From Nectonema munidae (taxonomy: Eukaryota; Nematomorpha; Nectonematoida; Nectonematidae), in NCBI GenBank assembly GCA_030549495.1, contig JAUIRK010000176.1, positions 124,001 to 188,000 on the forward strand: a stretch of DNA of 64,000 nt, given 5' to 3'. The first letter of the stretch is position 1, and each line of letters begins with the position of its first letter. Positions 21,174 through 33,980 of the stretch are shown one piece after another. The translations under genes were made by a program, and so were the position numbers. The notes beneath the pieces were generated by a model. The model was not told the origin of the DNA and ran no database searches. It was given only the letters and a program-made list of their open reading frames with translations.

Positions 21174-23689
21174 CTTCAAATATCAAGTGAAAATAAGATA
21201 GGCAAAGTAAGAATTGTAAAGCTAATATGATGTCGTTAACAGCTGGTTCACTGTGAATGGACCTAAAATTCTTAAATCGATCAATCTAACAATATTTAAA
21301 TGAGGACCAATTGATTTAACTATAAAACAATAGAAAATTGAAAGTTATTAATTAATTATTATTAGTATTACTAACTTCTAGCCCACTAATTAGAAAAACT
21401 AGATAACAAAATGACAACATTTCATGAAAATCATGGTAAACTAAGAAAATTATTAGAATACTTTAAATATAGGCGCACTAATAAAAAAATTAACTTTCAA
21501 ATTAATATTAAATTAAAAACGCAAATATCAATGCACCCTTTCAGAACATTCTATAACCCACAGTTAAAATAAAGAAACAAAAGAAAAGGAAAAGATTGTT
21601 CGTCTTATTAGATAAATGAAGAAGAGTTTGAGGCAGCAAAATTACAAGAAAATGACTACATTTTATGAGATTCATGATAATATTGCTAATGGTGTGAATT
21701 TGTCGCCACCACCGTATACGAATAATAACTTGTCTCTGTTTAGCACACAATCTTTGTTCTAGGATATAAAATGAATTACAAGCTGTATATATCTTCAGTA
21801 TTTATACACATATAAAGAGCAAAAACATTAAAAAATAGTATAAATTAATAAAACTATTGTTTTTTCAAGTGAATATCAGATATATTATCGAAGCATAAAC
21901 TCTCCAAAATATTATTTTTTAGACTAAAAAGGAAAAAAAATATGAAAACTTTTATAAAGTTCAATATTCTAAAAACATCTACAATAAAATAGAGATAAAA
22001 AAAGAATTTGGCTTGTATATAGAGAATTTGCAAAAGGAACATAACAAAAATTGAGTTACAATAATATTTAAAAATATTAAAATATTTGCTACACGCATAC
22101 AAAAGTTTTTAGATAAGACGCTGCGATAGGTAGCGTACAATTGTCCATAAACCAGAATGGATAGCGTCGAACAACATTAAAATTATAAGAAATTTAATAG
22201 AGATGCTCTTAGTTTAAAATATACCAAGTGTAATAAGGAAAGCATTTTATTGCTATCTTAATCCCTAATTCGTATAAGGTGGACATCCTTTCGTGTTAAT
22301 TTTTTCCTCGAAATCGTAGTTTAATTAAAAACAAAATAGAGAAAACAACAAGTAAATATAATCGAAGTATTGTGCAAATGTATATAATAAATAATATAAG
22401 TTAATGACACAACACAACATTAAAAATAAACACGCGAGCACTTACAACAAAAATATTCATATATATAAATTATATATTAGAAAGGATAATTAAGGCAATA
22501 TTTTTACGAAAGAATAAATTAGAGTGAAGAGTGACAATGTAAATCTAGAGTAAACATATTAAAATGCATCATCTAACAACTCAAATTTGCCTTCTTTAAT
22601 GTATTCTCTCATGATCGATACTTGAATTCTACACTAGAATACATCTCAGATGCGCATAAATGTATTATGTGCTAGACTTAACTAGATTCCATTTCGCAGT
22701 GATAAAGAAAGTGAATAGAAGATCCGTTTGATTCTTGGAGACTTCTACAGTAGACGATGTCCAGTTTTTAACTGAAATTCAATAGTCGTCTGCTTTGCCT
22801 GCTACTTAGCTGATCAATAACTTATTTGAATCGGTAAAAGGAGACTACATTTAGTAATTTGATAATAAAAATTACTTTAAAATCAAAAATACCTTCGTCA
22901 TTCAAAGATGAAGATGGGATCAAATGGCCTAAATAGACAACACGTGAAAACAAAACGTTTACAATGAAGTTATCTGGGTAACCAGTAGTGGGAACTGCAT
23001 TGTATGATAGGTCCCTTTTTCAAGGTCTGTACCTGAAAAAACAAGTGTCCTTTTCATGATAAATTCTGTTAAAAATATATCGATAGGAGGTGATGTTTCT
23101 TAGTTTTATGAAAACTGATATCACATCTTCATCAGAACCGAACCAATAAATGAAGCTTGAAATATCGAAATTAATCTTTTTTCCAAAAGCTGGTTATAGA
23201 ATTTTAACACCATACAATGATTAAAAAGGAAACATACTTTTCAATCAGGAAACATTTTTCCTTGCTCAAATGTTGCACTTACCTTTACTATATTCTATTT
23301 TCTTGTAATGCTACTGTTTTTGTGATTTATCATATTTGTCGACGTACACACATACGTCGAATAAAGTTAAGAATGTTATATCTGTCTTAAATATCTATTT
23401 TATTGGAAATATTTTCTTATCGATTGCTTAAATTATTGCAAGATGGGCTTTTACAATTTTTTCATATGTATTTAATTTTTTAGTATATATTTTATATATA
23501 AAATATTTTATATTTTGAAATCGAATTCAAAAAAATAATACCCACCAGACTGCACAATTACACGATATAAATAAAAGAATTTGCTGTTCTTGCACCAAAG
23601 ATTTATGTGTATCTATTCTGCCTATCACCAAATATATTGTGTCGAATAAAAAATAATACAGCAACTAGTTTATTCTGAGGGGTGGAACA
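21174..23689. other. NPDC1 intron, nothing recognised
   Basis: AT-rich. No repeat ends, transposase pieces or exons were found on either strand. Confidence 0.35.
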
Positions 23690-23835
23690 TCATTCTGTCG
23701 GCTGATGGTCACGTGGTTGAAGCGTAAGGTCATGGATCCAGTAATGCTAGGTTCGATTCCCTATCATGGCCATTATTATCATTTCTCCAGTCATGGAAGA
23801 ATATTCTTCCATTGGATGCGATACCGACAACTAAA
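23690..23835 (+). mobile_element. tRNA-derived SINE with palindromic body
   Basis: The head holds an A-box-like TGGTCACGTGGTTGAAGCG and a B-box GGTTCGATTCC. The body has the perfect palindrome TGGAAGAATATTCTTCCA followed by TTGGATGCGATACCGAC and an A-rich end. The same body occurs at 38052-38255. Confidence 0.7.
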
Positions 23836-24930
23836 AAAAGATTTCTAAAGCTTTTGGCGATTAAATCATTCAATTCATGCAATATCGCAAATCGATTTCA
23901 TTGAGAATGCGTCAAAAAAAGTTTAGAAGCAAAAATATGTTTCGCTATTACGCGATGAAAGAAAATGCAAAATCATAATAGCAGAAATAACCGGAAGTAC
24001 TCAACAACTTTAACTACCTTGGTGATTCTATTGAATAGGGCAATAAGTAGAAGAATTAGAAATGCATGGATAAAAGCAGGGTGGTATTCTGAAGGAAAAG
24101 GACTAAAAATTCTATGAGATATATGATGTAGGATGAATGCGAGTAGTGAAAACTTGTCATTTAACTTGAATAACGTTATCATACAAGACAAGCAAATCTT
24201 TGTTTGCTCCTTGTATGATAAGATAACATCAATTTTTTTTATATGCCAAACCTTTGGCAAAGATAGTGTGTATTGTATACATAGGCCTGTGCTATACAAC
24301 GAAAACCTTTCGCAAAGACAGTATGTGTCACATCAATGGATACAAATGTGAATTACAGCGTGAATCCAAATAATGAGACACAAAAAGTTCAAAACTGTCT
24401 TTGATTGGCTTACTTTGTACTCATGTTCACTCTTCCATCCAAGAATTAGAGGTAGGGAAAGAGTTAATTTTTTTCCAAAATAGATTTTCAGTTTTATTGG
24501 AAAAAACAGTGATAGTGTGTTCACTAACCTTTAAAAAAACAAAATCAGCTATCCGACCTTTGTTATACTAGCTTTAGTCGTTAAATTTTTTTAATTATAA
24601 AACTAAAAAAATAAAAAATATTCAATATTTTTACGAAAAAATATTAATGTTAATAATTAATTATAAAAAAAAATTTGATAAAGTAATATATCTAAAAATA
24701 TATTTGATGTAAAACTCTAAGTTAATAATGGAACATTTCAATCACCCCAAGTATAGGCTTCTAACTTCAATCAATTCAGAAATAGAAACATATGTTCTTT
24801 ACACCTAAGATAATTTGAAAATGCAAGGGCATACATTGGTGTAGGCACATGTTTTGTATAGGTATAAATAAAAAAATAAAGGAGAAAAACAGATAAAAGG
24901 CGGAAGAAAAGAGTATAATTGAAGGTTTAC
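23836..24930. other. NPDC1 intron, nothing recognised
   Basis: AT-rich. Two short open frames overlap here on opposite strands but show no family resemblance. Confidence 0.3.
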
Positions 24931-24997
24931 TTCTTGTAGACTATGAAAGCTGCGAGCAAAACTGACATACCAAACAAAGCTCCAATGAGAATCAAAA
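24931..24997 (-). CDS. NPDC1: NPDC1/CAB-1 homologue, transmembrane exon
   Basis: On the minus strand the acceptor AATTTGACTTTTTTCAG (AG at 24999-24998) opens a 67-base exon whose 21 full codons read LILIGALFGMSVLLAAFIVY plus K, a clear membrane span ending in basic residues. The GTAAAC donor lies at 24930-24925. If the donor were not used, the frame would stop at once (TAA, 24929-24927), but the phases (one base carried in, two carried out) fit the flanking exons exactly. This places the ectodomain exon upstream and the basic cytoplasmic exon downstream, the NPDC1 layout. Confidence 0.82.
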
Positions 24998-25838
24998 CTG
25001 AAAAAAGTCAAATTATTTATATAGAAAAATTCATTAAATTATAAAAAAAAACTGTTATTGGAATTATTAATACAATTATATGACTAGTATAAAAAGTTTA
25101 AAAAAATAAATTTTCTTTTAATAATCATATAAACTTATATCGAAAAATTTGAGAAAGAGGAATTTTGACAGCATATTTCAATCAATGGTGGGGATGAGTC
25201 CATGAAATAAATTTTAATAGATAAAGGATTTAAAATTACATTGATCTCATTAATGATTTTAGCTTACGCAGCAAATATATAAATTAGAGTTAAGATTTTT
25301 TTATAAATTCAAGAGAAACTTTTTTGAAGCTACAAGGACGAGGTCGTAAAACATGCAAACTAAATTTTTGGAAGGACGATTGATTCCAAAGCGAAAAATT
25401 CTCAGAAAGATTAATGTATTGTATTGTTAATGATTGAATGAATGGGCATATTGCGTTTGCAAGACTCGTATCATCTTGACTCAAACGAATAGAGCTGATA
25501 TGCAGTTAATTTTATCTAAGCAAAATGATCCCTGAGGACACAAAAATATTAATTAATTTTAGTACGTTCTTTTGAAACTGATGACAAAAAGAGCTAATTG
25601 AAATACAAGTTAGCAGATGATAATGAAATTGAAGCGATATGACAACATTTAGAAAAGGACGATGAAATATCAATTAACTGAGCTACATATACTAAGGACT
25701 TTTATTAAAAGCAGAATAGGCATGCTGTAGGAAATCAAAAGCTAAAAAAGAACACTCGTTATATCACCATAATGAAAAGCTACGATAAGCTTATTTGGGC
25801 AAATCATTATCATTTTCAAGCGCATAGAATTTTCGTAA
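24998..25838. other. NPDC1 intron, no exon found
   Basis: AT-rich. A plus-strand trace near 25610-25760 (DDNEIEAI, QHLEKDDEISIN) is coding-like but broken and was not identified. Confidence 0.3.
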
Positions 25839-25950
25839 CCCGTTAATGACCAGAATAATCAGACGATATCTAATGTAAAGCAGAAGATTTGTATTAAAGA
25901 GCATTGTTAAACGCAGACGATTTTATTTTCGTAAAGTCAAAAAAAAGATA
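25839..25950 (+). mobile_element. piggyBac-type MITE, one readable end
   Basis: CCCGTTAATGACCAGAATAA followed by CAGACGATATCTAATGTAAA and, further on, AAACGCAGACGATTTTATTT and GTAAAGTC match the family present at 37545-37780. GTAA, one change from TTAA, precedes it. The right end is decayed. Confidence 0.55.
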
Positions 25951-25993
25951 AGATTGTTAAAATTTAACAATTACTAATGTTATGTTGCATTAG

Positions 25994-26327
25994 CATAGTT
26001 CCCCAAAGTGGTCGATATCGACCCCCTGGAGGAGAGTTTTTTCTAGAGGTCCATTATTACATAGAGGCTCAAAGGGGGTGGGTTATGTTATAGAGGATCA
26101 ATTAAATTTTTAGGCAGGAAAAAATTGAGAGTCATGAAAGTTATGTTGTATATAGTGTATATAAACAAATAATAAATTTCTTCTAAAGGTAAATTTTCGT
26201 ATATTACGGCTCATCATCATGAATGCAAGAATAGATATAATATTTTTTTAACTTGTCTGAGGGTTGAGGAGAAAGCAAAATCTATGAAGGGGTCGATTAG
26301 TTAACATTAATATAAGTTTGAGGACTA
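25994..26327. mobile_element. Possible hAT-type MITE
   Basis: The left CATAGTTCCCCAAAGTGG and the inverted right CTAGTCCTCAAACTT are weakly similar, and the interior carries CGACCCC and GGGGTCGA motifs typical of this MITE type. No target duplication was found. Confidence 0.35.
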
Positions 26328-28235
26328 GAGTATTATTTTTTTTGATTAGTATTAAAATTACTCCTATTAAAAATATCATCTCGTTTTTTTCAAACACATC
26401 GAGGAACACAAGCCTTCGTGGGCCCTTATTGAGCATTACATTGTTGCTAATGTAAAGTTGCACCTTTATTTACTCTCCTCTCCAGAAGTTTAAATTATAT
26501 TTTCAATATTATAAAAACCGTATTTAAGTAAAACGAGCCCATGGTTTTTAAACTCTTTAATTTGCAATATATTCATCAAAAATTGTTTTTGGCAAATTCC
26601 TTTTATTACTATTTTATTTGTAACGTCCAATCGCCAAGACATTTCCAAGAATTTCAAAAAAAGTCAAAACTCATATGAGGCAAGTGGGTGGTTATAATAC
26701 TCAATTATTCATTAGTATAAATTAGAAGTTCTATTTTGTTAAAAATATATCCTTTCATCATTTATATGTATATCAATCAAAAGGAGAATTGTATGAACAA
26801 ATTTTTACTATATAACACACTCACACACGTAAATAATAATAATAGATGGAGTGAAAATATTGATTTTGTATTTCTAAACGTAATTACATCATATAGAGGA
26901 AAAGGTGCATTTATGTGTGAATGAAGGATGTGAGTGAAATAAACAGCACAGTCCTAAAATGCAATTAAATGCAAATGCATTTATACAATTCAACATAAAA
27001 TAGAACAGAAATAAGATTTAAAAGTATAAAATAGATCAGATTTCGTAGGCGTACAATGATGATGATAGTACTTGATTCCAAATTTAATTAAAGTATATCG
27101 ATTCTCGAAGGCACGAAAATGAAATGTCTACTATTATCACACAAAATGACGCTCCTTGGTTTTCCAATTTTATGCCCGTCTATCTTTACACCTCATATCA
27201 ACTTTTTATCCGGCTTTTGAGAGAGCCCATTTTTGGCATCCGTTATGTAGCGCTAATAATGTTATCTTACATTTGAATACTAAAATTGCTCCTATTTTGA
27301 ATAATAAATATAAATCATTTTGTGCCAAGATTTAGCAATATGTTTTTTTATTTTTAATTAAGACAGACACATTTTCTTTTCAAAAAAGAGCTCTTCAAAC
27401 ATTATTTAGACACGACTTGTGCGGCCTACAGTTTTTACTAATGATTATCCTTGCTTCACATATTTCAATATAATTGTCTTATTCTACTCTTGCAATTATT
27501 GTTCATCTATTTTTGTTTTTCTCTATATGTTACTTTTTGTTTTTAGTTTTTTGAAAAGTGATGTTTTTATTAAATAAAATTGAATTAAATTTACTTTGAA
27601 AAACTCTTTATTCATTTTGAGTCTTTTTCAGAGTATTTACGCCTCTTTAAGTATACCTTAAGCCAAGACCTAAAGTTTATGAAGCACATTTAACGATATA
27701 CAGTACTCCCTCATTATTTCCCTGATAAGTTAAATCGTGGTCTTTTTTTGAAAATTTATATCGAAGAATCCACCATTATTTTTTTAAAATTGAATTCTAT
27801 CCAGCTCGTAAAGGAGTCGAGTAATGATTAAAATAGATAACTACTGCTAGATCCCTAGATTAACCAAAGGAGGAGAGCTCATTTAGCAAAATTTTAAAAA
27901 TTTAAATAATCAAGGTGTTGACATTATAGATATTTTTTTATAAAGTGTTGACATCTACATTATATTGGAAAACAATATGGTATAATGCATTGCCTCCTAT
28001 TTATCTTATACTTTTAATGACTGAAAAACGCGTATGTAACTGTTAAAAGATTTGTGATGTGAATTCCATTATATTTTTGCACTGTTCTTATGAAAAAATA
28101 TACTGAATGCAAACAATAGTTTCATATAATTACTTCCATACTCTTTACATATTTTTCATCAGCTTGGTAAGTTTTATTTTCTATCTTGATTCGGTAGGCG
28201 GCTTATGATCAATTATATATACCATGTTTAGTTCT
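26328..28235. other. NPDC1 intron, nothing recognised
   Basis: AT-rich, no supported feature. Confidence 0.35.
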
Positions 28236-28313
28236 AAACCGTCTTTTTTAAATTCGAAAGTGTCTTTTTCAAATTATAAAGTGTCTTTTTTAAATTCTAA
28301 AGTGTCTTTTTTG
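28236..28313. repeat. 21-bp tandem repeat, about 4 units
   Basis: AAAGTGTCTTTTTTAAATTC-like units follow each other at about 21-bp spacing. Confidence 0.75.
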
Positions 28314-29403
28314 ATTTTACTTTTCTGAATAAGCTTTGAAGTCTTGTTTCTTATTAAATCCGCGTAATATTATGTGCGATTGTCAGGTTGTGTAGACGTG
28401 TTGAAACTTGAAAGATACACGATAATTTTCTAATTCTCCGCCTCTATTTTAATTAGATGCAACTAGCAGTTCATTTATAGACAAGTTTTCAACTCTTCAA
28501 TTTTTGCCTTCTGCATAGAGAGGGGGTCCGTGTCATATAATCTATTCTTGTGTTTCATGCAGTAACAACTTCTAAAATTTTGGCTCCGCTTTAGCCTCAA
28601 CTGTAACATTTTTCAGCTTTAGTCGACAAATTCCGAATATAATATAGGATTTCCGATTCTCAACCTAAATTTCCGAATATAATTGTTTTTATTTGGGCCT
28701 AGCCCCCTTACTCTGTGGTGCATGTTCATATTATTGCTGTTTTATGTTTTGAATTACAAAAGGATCCGCTATTCAAAAAGTTTGAACCCCTGCTGTAAGT
28801 AGACCAATGAAGAATCCTGCAGGTCCACACGGATAAAGATTTTGAACGAACAGATTGAACTACTATTCCTCGAAATTATAAAGCAACAAATTGTTCATTT
28901 AACTTTATCAAACATTTTTCGCTGTAAATTTTTAACTAAAAATGGATGAATTTTAGGAACATCACATTCAGCACAAAAAATCACGTACTAAGATTAGCAA
29001 GGTATATCATAGCGATACTGAAAAAAGGCATTTAAGCGTAGCGGATAGTATAAAATATAAATAAAAGAAGATTGAAAACTGTTTTAACATAACAAGAATA
29101 AAAATGAAAGCTCATGTGAACAAAAATAAACTATCCATAAAAAAATCTAATAAAAAGGTATTTTGTTATTAGCGGTCCGGTAAAGCCAGGACTATCCCGA
29201 AAAACAAGGATTCCCACAACCTAGTACGTGATCAATATTGATAAATTAATTAATCTTTTAAATAATTTGTAAAATTATCTTCAATTTATTTATATATAGC
29301 GATATATAATAACGATTTTGATATAAAATTTCTCACTTGTTATAAGAATAATTATCACAAAAAGCTCACATTCAACTTATTTAGATTGTAATTGAATTCT
29401 TAC
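28314..29403. other. NPDC1 intron, nothing recognised
   Basis: AT-rich. A GC-richer patch at 29174-29222 (GCGGTCCGGTAAAGCC) looks like transposon debris but has no readable ends. Confidence 0.3.
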
Positions 29404-29529
29404 GATTTGTGGTATTGAGGATATTTCTTAAACCGAATGAAGAACCATGAGAAGCGTTGTTTGAATAAACTTTTCCTCGGTGTGAAAAAGAGTGCTGATC
29501 ATGACCAACATCTTTTAAGCGCGAAGTAT
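29404..29529 (-). CDS. NPDC1: NPDC1/CAB-1 homologue, juxtamembrane ectodomain exon
   Basis: On the minus strand the acceptor TTTTTTTCTGATTTTTAG opens a 126-base exon with 41 full codons, starting TSRLKDVGHDQHSFSHRGKV and ending SSFGLRNILNTTN, closed by a strong GTAAGA donor. Two bases at the start and one at the end are shared with neighbours, and the trailing C joins TT of the membrane exon to give Leu. NTT is a possible N-glycosylation site just outside the membrane. This region is poorly conserved in NPDC1, so the assignment rests on phase, order and splice signals. Exons for the cysteine-rich N-terminus and signal peptide, expected to the right, were not found. Confidence 0.7.
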
Positions 29530-31472
29530 CTAAAAATCAGAAAAAAACATTAGACGTTACAAAATATTGGCAAAGACAAAAACGGGTTATCAAAAGATAT
29601 AAAATAGTTCGTTCTTCACTAGAAAAGATATCAAATGGAGACATCGCATACAACATTATTAGAATTAAAAAGGATATTGAAAGAAGAAATGAAGGATCGG
29701 CTTTTCAAGTGAAATTAAAAGAGTATTACTTCCGATGCTTCTTCAAACATAAAATGCGTCAATAAAACTAATATTTGCATATCATATCCGATAGTTTCTA
29801 GTTTTTATATGAGAATTTTCTAGTATCGAATCTTTTATACGGTGTACTAAAAAAGACTAGGCTAATTTATATACTTTCCATAACCAATGCCTACTTCTAT
29901 CTAGTAGTAAGGTAGCGGTCGCAATTGGAAGATGAATAAGTGAGGAAGTTAGCGCATTTTCTACAGCCCTCATTAAAATACAACAAAATAACCAAATGTG
30001 AACAATTAAAATTTTGTCAGTTATAGTATATTTTTAATATTTTGGTTATGAATTTTATATATTTGAAAGTCAAAACGAAGGAATTTGTTTCAATTTTCCT
30101 GGTTATATAATTTTCCTGGCATGCCACAAATGTATTGTGAAAGGACATTTGGACTTTTTACTTCAGTCAATTTACTCAACTCAATTTTCTCCATTTAATT
30201 AGCATGACGAAAGTAAAAAAATACCAAATTTCAACCGCTATCAATTGGTGCTATTTTTTATAGATAAAGCTAGATATTTTTTTGTGGATTTTCGTGACTT
30301 GAACATGGACGTAACAAGTAAATTTTTTTTCCATTTTTCTTCCAAAAAAATGAACTCAAAATATTCTTATTTCTATAAGCCTAAAAATAAAAATCAACTT
30401 ATTAAATGTATAAAAGCGCATAAAGTTGCAGGTAACAATTATTTCGAAAATTTTAGCGCCATCTAAAATAAAAACTAATGAATGGTAAAATTAAAATAAT
30501 CAAAAATATATTTGTGTAAACTTTTTGTATATAATTTTAAAGAAATATTCTAAATGTGAATATTACGTTTTTTTCATTCCAGAAATTTTTTATAATGCAA
30601 ATACAGTATATTTAAATATCATACAGCCTTGGAGAAAAGAATTTGAGGGTATTTCAAAAGGTCAGAAGACCTTATGCTGAAAATAGTATTATAAGATTTT
30701 GGCAACATAAAATTAATTTACAAGTCAAACAAAAAATATGAACTAGTAGAAACAAAGTTTATTCGGTATAACAAATTCAACAAAAAAGTTACAAAAAATA
30801 TGACAAAATCTATACTCATTGCATCCAATACTAAAATGAAGAAAATGCAAGCTGCAAAGAAAAAAAAAGAGAAACATTATAAAATAAAGTTATTATTTCA
30901 CCAATAATATATTTCATGTATTAGAATTACAAAAAAATGAGAAAGAAAGGTTTTTACACATGTTTTTTCACAAAGTGACCACTTTCTTGCCCCGAGTGTT
31001 TTTAGCTTACAATTTATTACTGAACAATACTTTGATAATAATTAATAAGTTGATTCTAGGTAAGATATTATAACACAACTTGTTTTTGAACGGATTTGGA
31101 AAAAATTTTCGAACTCTTAGATTGGAAAGCAAAAATTTAATCACATTTAAAAAACATATCAATACTATAAAAACTGTAACATATCACCACCAATAAGAGA
31201 AGTTTTTATTATCGGTTTTCTATTTGTTATCTTTTGATGAAAAATAAAGACACAAAGAGATAACACATTATTATATATTAAAGGCTAGCTCAATAAAAAC
31301 GTTTAACAAAGTATCCGATTTTCTTTGTATACCATTCAAGGATAAATATTTTATTGACATTATTTTCTTATATACTCAAAATAACTGATGAGTATGTCCT
31401 TTGGAATATTTATGACTTCATTTTATTCTATCATATTGTACCAAATGACTCAGGGGTGAATGTTGTTACAAT
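29530..31472. other. Nothing recognised; presumed NPDC1 intron
   Basis: AT-rich. A broken coding-like trace at 29640-29765 on the plus strand was not identified. Confidence 0.3.
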
Positions 31473-31577
31473 CAGGGCTTCGGAGCTGGAGACGGAGTCT
31501 GTGAAGCCAGAGGATTAGGCTACATGCATCCGGAGTCTGGAGGTTAAAAAGATGGCTTCTATGCCTGGCTCCAGGCA
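31473..31577. mobile_element. hAT-type MITE fragment
   Basis: CAGGGCTTCGGAGCTGGAGA followed by CGGAGTC motifs is a familiar hAT MITE terminus. The far end is not readable, so only a fragment is claimed. Confidence 0.45.
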
Positions 31578-32472
31578 AATTAAATACATAGTTGTTTCGG
31601 AAGGATATATAGTCAAAATCTGAACTATTTCCATTTTTCCTATAATATTTTCATCTCCTAAAGTTTCAAAATGAAATTAAATGAGAATATAAATTATAGT
31701 CAAAAAAAACTTTTACCAGCACAATTCATTATTATTGCATTAAAAAATCTTATCCAGATTTTTATTTTGAATATTTTATTAAACAAACTGCCATCGACAA
31801 AAAATTAAATGAAAATAGCTAGTCCAAATCAGTCTACTTATTGAAAAGTGTAGTTATTTTGTTAGATGTATTCAATATTAGTATGATACCTACTAAAATT
31901 TTAAAATATTTATAATTCTTAATCATTCTAAAATAATATATTTTTTATATATTACTTTTAACTTTTTATGTTTGAAAATGGAGGTTTTGAAATAGCAATA
32001 TATCAAACTTTAATTAGTAGACGTATGCTTTTATCAGATAAAAATGTTAAAAAGCAATGCCTTTATCATAAATTATTTATATAAATAAGAAAAATGAATG
32101 TATGGTGTGAATAGTGATGACATTTACATGAAATGGAGACATTTTCTAGTAGAACATATACAACAGATATAAGAGATTGCTAGGGAAAATTTTCAGTGTT
32201 GGGAAACTTTCCTAGAACCTATAGTAATTCTAGTAGTAGTTTTCACTACTTCTCTTTCTATATATCATACGCAAAAACTAACACACGCCACAACACACTG
32301 TATTACATTCAATACATAACCTAATAATTGTCAACATATATTACGTAGATACATATAATAGATCTCTTTTCTGCTTCTGTAATATTTCAATTTTCTTATA
32401 ATACGTTAGTTGAAATATATGTACATCAATATTATATATCTAGAAATAAGAAGTAATAAAGCTTCCAAGCTC
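31578..32472. other. Nothing recognised
   Basis: AT-rich, no supported feature. Confidence 0.35.
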
Positions 32473-32868
32473 GAAGGGGTTCTTAATCTTTATTCAACTA
32501 TGGACCCCTTTAAGAAGTTGATGAAAGATATGCACCTCCCAAAAGTACACTTTCGCATAAAAACAACTTAGTATGCACTTAATATTTGTAATTTATTTTA
32601 TTGACATGAATTATTCGATCTGAAATGATGTCAAATACACGCAGCAAAACAAATTTTACGTAAATTCAAAGAGAAAAGACAAAATCAACCTCTTGCTACT
32701 AATTCAAATTTTAAATTAGCTTTTTGTTTCAGTTATTTTTACACGTACAAATATGGGCAGACTATTTTCACTCATTTTAAGTCTTTTTACAAAAATGAAA
32801 AACTGTTCGAGGACCCCCTAAGAAGGAGCCATGGACCACTTAAGGGTCCGTGGACCCAAGAACCACTG
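32473..32868. mobile_element. hAT-type MITE, about 396 bp
   Basis: The left GAAGGGGTTCTTAATC and inverted right CAGTGGTTCTTGGGTCC share GGTTCTT, and both subterminal regions carry GGACCCC or GGGTCC motifs. The left end is decayed and the target duplication unclear. Confidence 0.55.
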
Positions 32869-33661
32869 CTATAAAGGAACAATGCTCAAAAGTTTTTGGA
32901 ATTTTTTTTAAGTGAATACATTTTAAAAAGTAATTTAGGATAAATTTAATTTTTGGATGTTATTGTTTTGGTTTAGATAAAAAGGTTATAGAAAATAATT
33001 TGAAAATCTTTTTGAAGACAATGTAATAAAGACACTAAACTAACAGAAACCAATAAAACACTTTAATATATTATGTTGAAGAAAACAGATCAAGCATTTT
33101 CCTTTGCAACATAAAGCAGAAACGTGCAAGATCCCGGAAATCTTTCAAAGACCATCTAAAATCGGCATTCACAAAAGACCTTGAAATATGGTACTACATG
33201 TCATTACACTTTTAACATCAGTTAGACTGAAAACTAACTAGTGAGTCAGTAATTTATAACTGATATCAATTTTACATAATTTGACGTTGATGTCGCATAG
33301 TTATAAATTTTTAAAGTCAATTTCGCATTATTATAAATCTTCTAAAACATCAAAAGGTTTGACAACAACCTCTCAGAATTTTAAGACACTATCTTCCAAA
33401 ACCATAAAGTGCAAAAGAGTGAAACATCCACTCATGACCTTTTGTAACTCAGCCCATTTATAACATCATGTATCTTTCTTTATGATTTGAAATTAAAATG
33501 GAGACAAATTCGTTTACTTGTTATAAAAAAATTTGCCTTGTGTTTGATTTTGATATAAATAAATGGGGAGACATTTGTTTAAAAATCATATTTTTTGATA
33601 AGGTTTATTACAATTAAATTTCTAAGAATGCCTTTGAGTGGATTAAATGTGCTGTTTAAAT
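32869..33661. other. Nothing firmly recognised
   Basis: A coding-like plus-strand trace near 33127-33215 (RSRKSFKDHLKSAFTKDLEI) was not identified. The last 8 bp (33654-33661) are the left target duplication of the next element. Confidence 0.3.
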
Positions 33662-33980
33662 CAGTGTTTCCCAAACCGGGGGTAAATTACCCCTTGGGTG
33701 TAATTTAACAATTTTTCAGGGGTAATGGAGGATTCAGAGAAAAAGAAGTTAAAATTCTGAAACTCATGAAAACATTGCAGTACCTGGCGTTAGAGTTAAT
33801 GTAAAAATAGTCTTAGTATTACTAAACTGTAACAATGTTCAAATACAATCAATATAAAATATCTCTAGTGTTTTCATTTAGTCATATATATCTATGTGGG
33901 CAACATTTTTTGAAAGGGGTAACATGCTTACTGGGGCTTGTTAAATTGGGTAACAAGCTAAAGAAGTTTGGGAACCACTG
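33662..33980. mobile_element. hAT-type MITE, 319 bp, with intact 8-bp target duplication
   Basis: The left end CAGTGTTTCCCAAA and inverted right end CAGTGGTTCCCAAA differ at one base. GTTTAAAT flanks both sides exactly (33654-33661 and 33981-33988), the 8-bp duplication made by hAT transposases. The inside has no coding sequence of its own. Confidence 0.88.

Noticed and set aside
24927-24929. TAA directly after the membrane-span exon as the end of a separate small protein
   Set aside because: The GTAAAC donor covers this stop, and splicing gives a perfect phase match to the NPDC1 cytoplasmic exon.
29381-29403. Extension of the juxtamembrane exon to a stop at 29381-29383
   Set aside because: A strong GTAAGA donor at 29403-29398 and the phase of the membrane exon favour splicing there.
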